Of a stretch of DNA of 50,747 nt, positions 26,263-32,938 are shown piece by piece. The stretch is taken from NCBI GenBank assembly GCA_937929815.1, contig CALFUW010000100.1:1-50747 (forward strand), written 5' to 3'. The stretch comes from an uncultured Flavobacteriales bacterium (GTDB lineage: Bacteria; Bacteroidota; Bacteroidia; Flavobacteriales; Schleiferiaceae). A program made the position numbers and the translations under genes. The notes beneath the pieces were generated by a model. That model saw only the letters and a program-made list of their open reading frames with translations, searched no databases and had not been told where the DNA came from. How positions within the stretch are numbered: position 1 is the first letter of the stretch; each line of letters opens with the position of its first letter.

Positions 26263-27197
26263 CGTATTTGAGTTTGAAATGTGTTTTCGAGCTTGTAAAA
26301 TTCGTCGCCGTCTTCTTTTCTGAATATAAATGTCGCTACATAAAGACGTTCGGCTACTTCAGAAGAGGGTGTTTTAGGCAGTTTAATATTAAGTGGTGTT
26401 TGTCTCAATCCAAACAAATCTCCCGCATCATAGCTTCTGCCAAAAATATTGACTGTATCAAGCAAAATGCCAGGAGCAAATTTTGCTGAGTCTGCAGAGA
26501 TCAAGACCCGATAATGAATCACAGGATCTCCCTTTCGAAATACCACTCGGTTGGTATCCCGCAAGGACTGCCCATCGGTAGAAAAAGTAAGTCTGCCACC
26601 TGAGATCTCCGTAACGCCCGGGAAAGGCATCGTAGCGAAACTGATACCACCTCCATAATCCCTTGGTTCAAAATCTCCCAACAGATAAGACGTAAGATAA
26701 AACGATGTCCCGGAAAAAAAATCAAAAAACTTCACTTTAGCCCTGACTTCATAATAATCCCCTTTGTCGGTGACAAGGTGGTTAACACCGACTTTGACCG
26801 GCCTTTTGGATACGATATCCAGTTGATCTACCAAATTGATGTCCACATATTCATTGTTAAGATGAAGCGACGGTATAGGAGGCTTTTTGAAAAAAGTATT
26901 CATGATGCTGTCCGTCACACCCTGATTGTATACCGGTGAACTTTGAGAGGGTATGTTCATCAAAAAAATTCTGCCAGGGAGATAATCCGCATATAATTGG
27001 AACAATGCTGCAGCCGCGCCCGAAGCGGGATCATTCGGCCCGTATGTATTGGTGATGGTTATGTAAGTAGTTGCATCAACCTGAAGCGCATTTATAGGAT
27101 CATCCAGGGAATCTCCGCCTGATCCTGACCTTTTGCAATGGGTGCATAAAATCAATATAAAAACCGGCAGAAGACGGACTATTTTCAAAAAGGGCAT
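26259..27197 (-). CDS. Predicted lipoprotein, possibly a cysteine-less thioredoxin-like fold
   Basis: I start at the internal Met (MPFLKIVRLLPVFILILCTHC), which places a clear lipobox right after the hydrophobic core, giving about 312 residues. I do not recognise the family. The region after the signal (ATTYITITNTYGPNDPASGAAAALFQLYADYLPGRIFLMNIP ... PIPSLHLNNEYVD) alternates strand, helix, strand and then a Pro before a strand. This is reminiscent of the thioredoxin-like part of Omp28-related proteins, but without a CxxC. The C-terminal half is predicted beta-rich. It is followed by the M48 lipoprotein with a 4-bp overlap, which suggests a related envelope role. Confidence 0.55.
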   Translation of the reverse strand: MPFLKIVRLLPVFILILCTHCKRSGSGGDSLDDPINALQVDATTYITITNTYGPNDPASGAAAALFQLYADYLPGRIFLMNIPSQSSPVYNQGVTDSIMNTFFKKPPIPSLHLNNEYVDINLVDQLDIVSKRPVKVGVNHLVTDKGDYYEVRAKVKFFDFFSGTSFYLTSYLLGDFEPRDYGGGISFATMPFPGVTEISGGRLTFSTDGQSLRDTNRVVFRKGDPVIHYRVLISADSAKFAPGILLDTVNIFGRSYDAGDLFGLRQTPLNIKLPKTPSSEVAERLYVATFIFRKEDGDEFYKLENTFQTQIR

Positions 27198-27240
27198 ATT
27201 GAGGTTTTTATAAGGCAAAAATGCATTTATCAATTCTTTT

Positions 27241-28290
27241 TCACAACCCCCTATTTTGTTCTAAATCCAGATAGACCGGTAGATGGTCACTATACCCGCC
27301 ATTAAATTTAAAACCGATGAATTGCCGATAGGGTATTTTTCCCGGGTAGCGAGCATCATCCTCCAGCAAAAAATCGGCTTTGAATACATGTGCCCTGGCG
27401 TTTGCAACTTTAAGAAGGTTTTCTTCATTTAGCAGGGGACGTGACACAATTAATTGGTCTAAAAATTCCCATTTGCCCTGAAACCGGTGACTTCCCTCCC
27501 CAGCAGGCTTACTTAGCATAAGATTTACCAAGGGTTTACTATCTTTTGCATGTCCGGCCTCCAAAATCTTAAATACACTTACATCCTCAGGTCCATCATT
27601 AAAGTCTCCCATTATGATGATGTTTGCATTTGAGACTACAAAGAGTATGCTATCGACTTTTTGCTTGAGCGTACGCGCTGCGGCAATCCGGTTGGGTTCG
27701 CTGGTGGCAGCACCTCCAAGTCTGGAAGGCCAGTGATTTACAAATAAATGTAATGTATCCAACCGATGCAGAATACCTTTGACATACAGGATATCGCGAG
27801 TTACGAATTTTGGATTGTTGCTGATTTCTACCCTCAGGGGTTCGGAATACAGAAGTAAAAACAATTCATCTCTGTAAAAAAGCCCTACATCTATCCCTCT
27901 TCGGTCGGGTGAATCATAATGCACCACATTATATCTGCCATCGCAAATGATTGGATGTCTTGCCAACTCGTCGAGCACCAGGCGATTTTCGATTTCACAG
28001 AAACCAATAATGACCGGAAGATCGCCTTCTCCCACCGCCCGGATTACTTTAGCTATTTTGGCTGTTTTTTCCTTCCAGCGAAATTCAGTCCATCGATAGT
28101 TGCCCTCCGGGGTGAAATCATTGTCGTTTTTTTCAGGATCATCATAGGGATCAAATAAGTTTTCCACGTTGTAAAACATTATTCTGAAGCGAGCAGGATC
28201 TACCTTCTGTGCCCTTGATGTGCAATAAGTTAATAAAATAAGTACAAACAAAAAAAATGAGTTTTTCAAAGAAAAATGCTTTAGATCCAT
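27241..28290 (-). CDS. Secreted endonuclease/exonuclease/phosphatase-family protein
   Basis: A 349-residue protein with an N-terminal signal (about 1-27, ending LTYCTSRAQ). The EEP fold motifs are MFYNVENLFDP near the start, GFCEIENR with the metal-binding Glu, NHWPSRLGG, IIMGDFNDGPED with Asp and Asn, and the terminal SDHLPVYLDL with Asp-His. Family members include DNases, sphingomyelinases and phosphoinositide phosphatases. The bacterial secreted group here is usually of unknown substrate. It starts 2 bp after the TPR gene stop. Confidence 0.88.
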   Translation of the reverse strand: MDLKHFSLKNSFFLFVLILLTYCTSRAQKVDPARFRIMFYNVENLFDPYDDPEKNDNDFTPEGNYRWTEFRWKEKTAKIAKVIRAVGEGDLPVIIGFCEIENRLVLDELARHPIICDGRYNVVHYDSPDRRGIDVGLFYRDELFLLLYSEPLRVEISNNPKFVTRDILYVKGILHRLDTLHLFVNHWPSRLGGAATSEPNRIAAARTLKQKVDSILFVVSNANIIIMGDFNDGPEDVSVFKILEAGHAKDSKPLVNLMLSKPAGEGSHRFQGKWEFLDQLIVSRPLLNEENLLKVANARAHVFKADFLLEDDARYPGKIPYRQFIGFKFNGGYSDHLPVYLDLEQNRGL

Positions 28291-28292
28291 AA

Positions 28293-29300
28293 TTAAAATC
28301 TGCCCAATCGCCTTAAGCTCTCCGTGGCGGGAACATATTCCGGATTAAGCGCTAATGCTTGCGTATAATCTTCAATGGCTGCACGAACATTGCCAAGCAT
28401 CTCATGGGCATAGCCTCTCCCGTAGTAGGCCTTGAAGGATTCGGGATTAGCCTTCACTGCTTTATCAAAATAATCCCGTGCAACATCGTATTTCTGAATT
28501 TCAACGTGAATAAATCCCATATTGAAATAGCTCTGATCGTCTTGAGGATTCACTATTGTGGCCTTTGTAAACATTTCCAGGGCCTCGTTAAACTTCCCAA
28601 AACGCATGTACGCATACCCAGTTTTGTAGAGCAGGTCATGCTGATTCGGGTTGATATTAAGTGCATTCTGCAAGTATTTAATCGCAAGGGGATCTCCCTT
28701 GGCAGTGAGAAGTACACCCATCATATCCAATGCATCAATGTAATCCTCCTTAATTTCGATCGACCTCTGAATCGACAGCAAAGCGCGATTTGTATCACCG
28801 TACAGATCCCTGATCACCACTCCCATCATGAAGTGCGCGGTGGCGTTGTTTGCATTGTTTTCCAAAATAATCTTCAAATGCTCCTGAGCAGCTTCCAGGT
28901 CTCTGACTGCCAGATACAATTCTGCCAGACGCATCCTGCATACCTCGTTGGAAGGATCGCTCTGCACACATTTCAGCCAACTATCTCTTGATGTACGGGT
29001 CCGGTTGAGCACATAGTACACATCTCCTCGGATCAATTGTACCCGTATGTGATTGGAATCCAGGATCCATGCACGTTCGATATCATCCAGTGCTTCCTTA
29101 AACTGCCGTTGATCCAAAAGGAGAGAGGCTCGCTCTGCCAAGTAGACCGCATTGTCTGGATTTTGTTTGATCAGTGCGGTCAGACTGTCGACCGGAGAAG
29201 TCATATGACCGGGGACGGCAGTTTTTTCGTTGTCAGGAGACGAACAGCCCACAATAAGAATACATGTAACACTGATTTTTAGGAATACTTTGTTCCACAT
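28293..29300 (-). CDS. TPR-repeat lipoprotein
   Basis: I prefer the start at 29300 (MWNKVFLKISVTCILIVGC), which gives a normal lipoprotein signal with the lipobox Cys at residue 16. The ORF track begins 30 codons earlier. In favour of that longer form, an AGGAGGTGTG sequence precedes GTG/ATG at 29390-29387. The mature part is about eight TPR units (from about 50 to the end) with repeated A.....G.....A..D...A...P patterns, ending ALNPEYVPATESLRRLG. TPRs act as protein-protein scaffolds. As first gene of the eleven-gene run it may organise envelope complexes (inference). Confidence 0.85.
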   Translation of the reverse strand: MWNKVFLKISVTCILIVGCSSPDNEKTAVPGHMTSPVDSLTALIKQNPDNAVYLAERASLLLDQRQFKEALDDIERAWILDSNHIRVQLIRGDVYYVLNRTRTSRDSWLKCVQSDPSNEVCRMRLAELYLAVRDLEAAQEHLKIILENNANNATAHFMMGVVIRDLYGDTNRALLSIQRSIEIKEDYIDALDMMGVLLTAKGDPLAIKYLQNALNINPNQHDLLYKTGYAYMRFGKFNEALEMFTKATIVNPQDDQSYFNMGFIHVEIQKYDVARDYFDKAVKANPESFKAYYGRGYAHEMLGNVRAAIEDYTQALALNPEYVPATESLRRLGRF

Positions 29301-29390
29301 AATAGGTACAAAATTGATGTAACTTTCCAGATGCCGCAATGTGTCCGATACAGATTTTAGATATTGGTAAGAAGTGTCTTTAAACATCAC

Positions 29391-29582
29391 ACCTCCTGCA
29401 CGAGCAAATAATATGCTTTAATTTTTTGCAAATGGTGATATCACATTTGGACTGTATGTTCCATTTTACACTTTCACATTCAAAGTATGGTTTTCAAATC
29501 AATTGAAACGATCCAAAGATTTAACCCTGAATTACCATCATACAACCACCTTCGACTCACTCAACTATAAACATCTATATTG
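29391..29582. other. Gene-free stretch upstream of the long minus-strand run
   Basis: There is no coding frame of note. The stretch holds the palindrome described separately at 29429-29449 and AT-rich sequence including TATTATTTG on the minus strand, an imperfect -7-like element. It is most simply the promoter region of the run beginning with the TPR lipoprotein. Confidence 0.45.
29429..29449. promoter_or_regulatory. Candidate operator palindrome upstream of the eleven-gene run
   Basis: CAAATG-GTGATATCAC-ATTTG: a perfect 10-bp palindrome (GTGATATCAC) flanked by CAAAT/ATTTG arms with one extra G on the left. It resembles a dimeric-regulator site. The GTGA/TCAC half-sites recall CRP/FNR-type sites, but the spacing is much shorter than in classical CRP sites. 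Confidence 0.45.
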
Positions 29583-29617
29583 AAAAAAAAAACCACAACT
29601 TGTTTGGTTGTGGTTTT
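29583..29617 (-). terminator. Intrinsic terminator of tRNA-Val
   Basis: On the minus strand AAAACCACAA and TTGTGGTTTT form a 10-bp stem around a 9-nt loop, followed by a run of T. It begins about 12 bp downstream of the tRNA end. Confidence 0.8.
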
Positions 29618-29628
29618 AGACAAGAGGG

Positions 29629-29703
29629 TGGGTTCAACAGGATTCGAACCTGTGACCCCCTGCTTGTAAGGCAGGTGCTCTGAACCGGCTGAGCTATGAA
29701 CCC
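29629..29703 (-). tRNA. tRNA-Val (anticodon TAC)
   Basis: Reading the minus strand gives a 75-nt cloverleaf. The 7-bp acceptor stem is GGGTTCA/TGAACCC with discriminator A, and the D arm is GCTC...GAGC. The anticodon stem CCTGC/GCAGG holds loop CTTACAA, so the anticodon is TAC. The T arm is ACAGG-TTCGAAT-CCTGT. CCA is not encoded. The terminator follows directly. Confidence 0.95.
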
Positions 29704-29846
29704 TTCTGTAAAAAGAACGGCTGCAAATATACATGCATTGTCAAAGTTTAAATATTTAGTCAACTTTTTTTTTCGCAGATAAATTACTTATTATCAGCAA
29801 GAGATTTAAGGCTTTATGACCTTTAAAATTTATTTAAGGATTGTGA

Positions 29847-30407
29847 TCAGTTCCACACGGGATTAGAAGGGGAGTTAATCCACAGCAGATAATCGCCTCC
29901 GACCTTCCTTAGCATATGCGGCCAACGCTCTTCGGGAGGAAGCAGAAGCAAATCATTAAGAGAATAGTCAACCACAATCCAGGATTTGTTTTTTATCTCA
30001 TTTTCAAGTTGGCCGGCAGCCCACCCACTATACCCTCTGAAAAAGACGACTTCCTGCTCGGTAATTTCACCTTTTTGGATTTTGTCAAATAAGGTATCCA
30101 CGTCTCCACCCCAATAATATTCAGCAGATATCTGGTAGTTGGATTCGATCAGATCATTCCGCCTGTGAATGAAGTAAAGGTTTTGAGTTTCCACAGGGCC
30201 TCCATTGAGAATAAATATGTTGGTATCTTCCAGATGATCAATAAAATCTCCGATCATGTGATCGCCGACTTTGTTGATGATAAATCCAACTGCGCCTTCA
30301 TGGGAGTAGGCCACCAGATAAATAATGGTCTTCTCAAATATCGGATCCCCGAGTAGTGGCTCTGAAATCAGAAAACATCCTTGTCTGGGCATGTCGAGTA
30401 TCTCCAT
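29847..30407 (-). CDS. yqgE: YqgE/AlgH-family protein
   Basis: A 186-residue DUF179-family protein. Signature blocks are GCFLISEPLLGDPIFEKTIIYLVAYSHEGAVGFIINK near the N-terminus and VVFFRGYSGWAAGQLENEIKNKSW. The biochemical function is not established; the Pseudomonas homologue was named AlgH for its link to alginate regulation. It is divergent from pdxH with about 100 bp between, and is single on its strand. An alternative start is MPRQGCFLIS five residues in. Confidence 0.9.
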   Translation of the reverse strand: MEILDMPRQGCFLISEPLLGDPIFEKTIIYLVAYSHEGAVGFIINKVGDHMIGDFIDHLEDTNIFILNGGPVETQNLYFIHRRNDLIESNYQISAEYYWGGDVDTLFDKIQKGEITEQEVVFFRGYSGWAAGQLENEIKNKSWIVVDYSLNDLLLLPPEERWPHMLRKVGGDYLLWINSPSNPVWN

Positions 30408-30482
30408 CTTGCAAACAACTTATTTCTAACATTGGTATAAAATTACTAAGAAGAGTCATGAAGAAAACTTCTTTTTCAAAAA

Positions 30483-30490
30483 TATTTTTG
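30483..30490 (+). promoter_or_regulatory. TAnnTTTG -7 promoter element for pdxH
   Basis: TATTTTTG lies 21 bp before the pdxH ATG, the same arrangement as at the YugP-type gene. Confidence 0.6.
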
Positions 30491-30511
30491 TTAGTCAGTA
30501 AAAGGATGTAA

Positions 30512-31162
30512 ATGAAAAAAATTTTGCACAATGCCCGTGAAAGCTATCAGCGGGGAGAATTGCTTGAGATCTACCTTCCGGAAGAACCAATAGCACTTTT
30601 TGATGCATGGTTTGAAGACTTTCAGGCCATCAATGCCTATGATTTTAACTCAATGACGCTCTGCACCTTCGGATTGGACGGTTTTCCGAAAGCAAGGCAG
30701 GTACTTCTAAAGGAATACTCGAGCGAAGGGTTTGTATTTTTCACAAATTATATGAGCAATAAAGCCCGTGAAATTGAAAACACCCCAAAAGTTTCTCTCC
30801 TTTTTTACTGGGCACCATTAGAACGCCAAGTCCGCATTCAAGGCCTTGCCTCTAAGGTGGATCGCAGTGTGAGCGAAGCATATTTCAAGACCCGGCCGAG
30901 AGATAGCCAGATCGGAGCCCATACTTCTCCGCAAAGCACAATCATCGAATCAAGGGAATTTTTGGAAAAGCAATTTAAAGAACTCAAGGACAGATTCGGG
31001 GATATGGAAGATATCCCCTGCCCCGAAAACTGGGGTGGATTCATCATTCAGCCGGTATCTTTTGAATTTTGGCAAGGACGCCCGTCGAGATTACATGACC
31101 GGATTGTATATGCACGGACGGAAGAAGGCACCATGTGGAACCGCTACCGCCTTGCACCATAA
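30512..31162 (+). CDS. pdxH: Pyridoxamine/pyridoxine 5'-phosphate oxidase
   Basis: FMN enzyme that makes pyridoxal 5'-phosphate in the last step of vitamin B6 synthesis and salvage. The 216-residue length is normal. FMN- and substrate-binding blocks are present: GFPKARQVLLKEY, GFVFFTNYMSNKAREIENTPKVSLLFYW, RQVRIQGLASKV, SRPRDSQIGAHTSPQS-type (here TRPRDSQIGAHTSPQS), and the C-terminal FEFWQGRPSRLHDR...WNRYRLAP. It has a promoter element upstream and is followed by a small membrane protein gene. Confidence 0.97.
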   Translation: MKKILHNARESYQRGELLEIYLPEEPIALFDAWFEDFQAINAYDFNSMTLCTFGLDGFPKARQVLLKEYSSEGFVFFTNYMSNKAREIENTPKVSLLFYWAPLERQVRIQGLASKVDRSVSEAYFKTRPRDSQIGAHTSPQSTIIESREFLEKQFKELKDRFGDMEDIPCPENWGGFIIQPVSFEFWQGRPSRLHDRIVYARTEEGTMWNRYRLAP

Positions 31163-31202
31163 GGATCTCTTGATACTTTTGAAAGTTTAGAATTGCTGAA
31201 AT

Positions 31203-31397
31203 ATGATAAACGATAATATCACCACCGGTCACTGGATATTCGCAGCCATTTTTATGGTTCTATTTGTAATTTATCTGGCATGGAGCTACCGAAAAGATGC
31301 TTCCGTTCACAAAAATTTTTATTCAGGTACAGCCTACATTTTATTGGGCATCGTTACTTTAATTTTTTTGGTTTTTGTATTTTTTCGAATATTCTGA
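31203..31397 (+). CDS. Small two-helix membrane protein
   Basis: A 64-residue protein with two hydrophobic helices (about 9-27 and 43-63) separated by a basic loop WSYRKDASVHKNFYSG. Similar small proteins are common in this phylum, but I know no function. It lies 40 bp after pdxH in the same orientation and could be co-transcribed with it. Confidence 0.6.
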   Translation: MINDNITTGHWIFAAIFMVLFVIYLAWSYRKDASVHKNFYSGTAYILLGIVTLIFLVFVFFRIF

Positions 31398-31503
31398 TTT
31401 CTTTTCGCATGACAGGATCAGGGAAATAAATCCAGAATCTTTTTTTTGAAATTTTATACCTGAAGCGCTTAAACCTGAATGCACTTTTTATGTCAAACTG
31501 CTT

Positions 31504-32067
31504 GTGATCGAACAAGAATTTGAAAAACGCATTTTATCTCTGCTAAAAAGCAGAAGACCGAAGGATTTTGAGCGCGCATGTGAGATGGTCTACAATGAAT
31601 TTTCCACCAGGATTTATGTTTTTGTAAGTACGTTTTTGAAAAACAAAACCGATGCACAGGATGTCGTCCAAATTACCTGGTCAAAAGTCTTCGGTCATAT
31701 AGACCGGTTTAAAAACCAATCATCTCTGTACACATGGATTTACAGAATCGCGTACAACGAGTGCATAAACTGGATCAAAAGCCGAGATTACGGTCGGTTT
31801 ACGGAAGCTGACCTGACGGATGCATATCACGCGACAACCACTACAGACTCACTTGACTTTGAAAAGGCGGGAAGGTGGTTTGACGAAGCGATGGATATGC
31901 TCCCTCCCCGGCAGAGAGCTGTTTTTGTTATGAGATATTTTGATGAAATGCCTTACGAAAAAATAAGTAGAATCACAGGAACTTCGGAAGGCTCTCTAAA
32001 GGCATCCTTCCACCACGCTGCTGCAAAGATTCAAAAATATTTGATTGAAAAATTAAACGAAATATAA
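31504..32067 (+). CDS. ECF-type RNA polymerase sigma factor
   Basis: A 187-residue sigma-70-family protein with regions 2 and 4 only. Region 2 is visible around VYNEFSTRIYVFVSTFLKNKTDAQDVVQITWSKVFGHIDRFKNQSSLYTWIYRIAYNECINW. Region 4 is MLPPRQRAVFVMRYFDEMPYEKISRITGTSEGSLKASFHHAAAKIQKYL. The start codon is GTG at 31504; the first in-frame ATG would remove 26 residues including part of region 2, so GTG is supported. Two genes follow closely, the first encoding a single-pass membrane protein that could be its anti-sigma partner. Confidence 0.92.
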   Translation: MIEQEFEKRILSLLKSRRPKDFERACEMVYNEFSTRIYVFVSTFLKNKTDAQDVVQITWSKVFGHIDRFKNQSSLYTWIYRIAYNECINWIKSRDYGRFTEADLTDAYHATTTTDSLDFEKAGRWFDEAMDMLPPRQRAVFVMRYFDEMPYEKISRITGTSEGSLKASFHHAAAKIQKYLIEKLNEI

Positions 32068-32085
32068 ACTGCAGCGTCTAAACAA

Positions 32086-32472
32086 ATGGTTATGAAAGAA
32101 TCAATTAAAGACGATCTAAGGAACTACCCTCTGCTGCTCGAGCTCAGGGATAATGTAATTCAATCAAAAACCAAATCCGGTACATTTCAAAATTTTCAAT
32201 CCATCTATCGGGATTTTGTCATTCAGAGACGAAACAGAAAGATCAGGACGCTCTTGCTCGCTGCTGCTGTCACGTCAGCTGCCGCTGTGGTCATCTTCGC
32301 ACTGTTCCAACGAATTGCATACCAACACTCGATTGAACAACATTACTACAGCATGCAAAGTGAATGGATAGCCATCAGCGATGAAGCTATCCTTACCAGC
32401 GAATATGTAAATATGTATAAAAATCAACCTGAAACCAATGAAATTGAATGGATATGGCACACATTAGATTAA
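32086..32472 (+). CDS. Single-pass membrane protein, candidate anti-sigma partner
   Basis: A 128-residue protein with a roughly 55-residue N-terminal cytosolic part rich in charged residues, one membrane helix (about 58-77, LLLAAAVTSAAAVVIFALF) and a short outer part. No zinc anti-sigma HxxxCxxC motif is seen, so it is not a ZAS-type factor. The topology and the position 18 bp after the sigma gene are what one expects for an anti-sigma factor of a new or divergent type (inference). Its 3' end overlaps the next gene by 25 bp. Confidence 0.6.
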   Translation: MVMKESIKDDLRNYPLLLELRDNVIQSKTKSGTFQNFQSIYRDFVIQRRNRKIRTLLLAAAVTSAAAVVIFALFQRIAYQHSIEQHYYSMQSEWIAISDEAILTSEYVNMYKNQPETNEIEWIWHTLD

Positions 32473-32927
32473 TAGCCGCAGCGCTGCTGCTCCTTCTTGT
32501 CTTTCCACTGCATGCACAAAATGACCGGCTTAGTAGGAAAGCCCAAAATCGAATGGAAAGCATAAGAATAGGCATCATCACTTCAAGACTCAATCTAAAA
32601 CCGGATGAAGCCGAAAAATTTTGGCCTCTGTACAATGAGTACCGGAAAAAACTCGACAGAATCCTCGCAGATCGCATGCAGATTATTGAATCGAGATACA
32701 TACCCGAAGACAGTATTTCAAATATCTCAGATGCTGAGGCTGAAAAAATTTTGGGAAGTATCTTGAAATTAAATGATGAATATGCACAAACTCAAGCCGA
32801 TTACTACAACCGGTTTCGAAAACTTATCGGGCCAAAGCGGACACTTGATCTGTATCTGGCAGAAGTTCAGTTTAAGCGTGCAATAGTTCGAGAATTGAGG
32901 GAAAATCCCATCGGAAAGCAGGATTAA
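32448..32927 (+). CDS. Exported helical protein, Spy/CpxP-like in character
   Basis: A 159-residue protein with a signal peptide (cleavage likely after LHAQ, about residue 24) and a mature part predicted almost wholly alpha-helical and highly charged. The block ITSRLNLKPDEAEKFWPLYNEYRKKLDRI recalls LTxxQ-type Spy/CpxP periplasmic chaperone-sensors. Comparable proteins often follow ECF sigma and anti-sigma genes in Bacteroidota. The function is inferred. An alternative start three codons in (MAHIRLIAA) is possible. It ends 11 bp from the convergent HhH-barrel gene. Confidence 0.65.
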   Translation: MDMAHIRLIAAALLLLLVFPLHAQNDRLSRKAQNRMESIRIGIITSRLNLKPDEAEKFWPLYNEYRKKLDRILADRMQIIESRYIPEDSISNISDAEAEKILGSILKLNDEYAQTQADYYNRFRKLIGPKRTLDLYLAEVQFKRAIVRELRENPIGKQD

Positions 32928-32938
32928 AAGCCTCATGA

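Noticed and set aside
29575-29763. 62-codon minus-strand ORF over the tRNA
   Set aside because: It is a translation of tRNA-Val and its terminator.
31044-31232. Minus-strand ORF opposite the end of pdxH
   Set aside because: Shadow of pdxH coding sequence; no supporting features.
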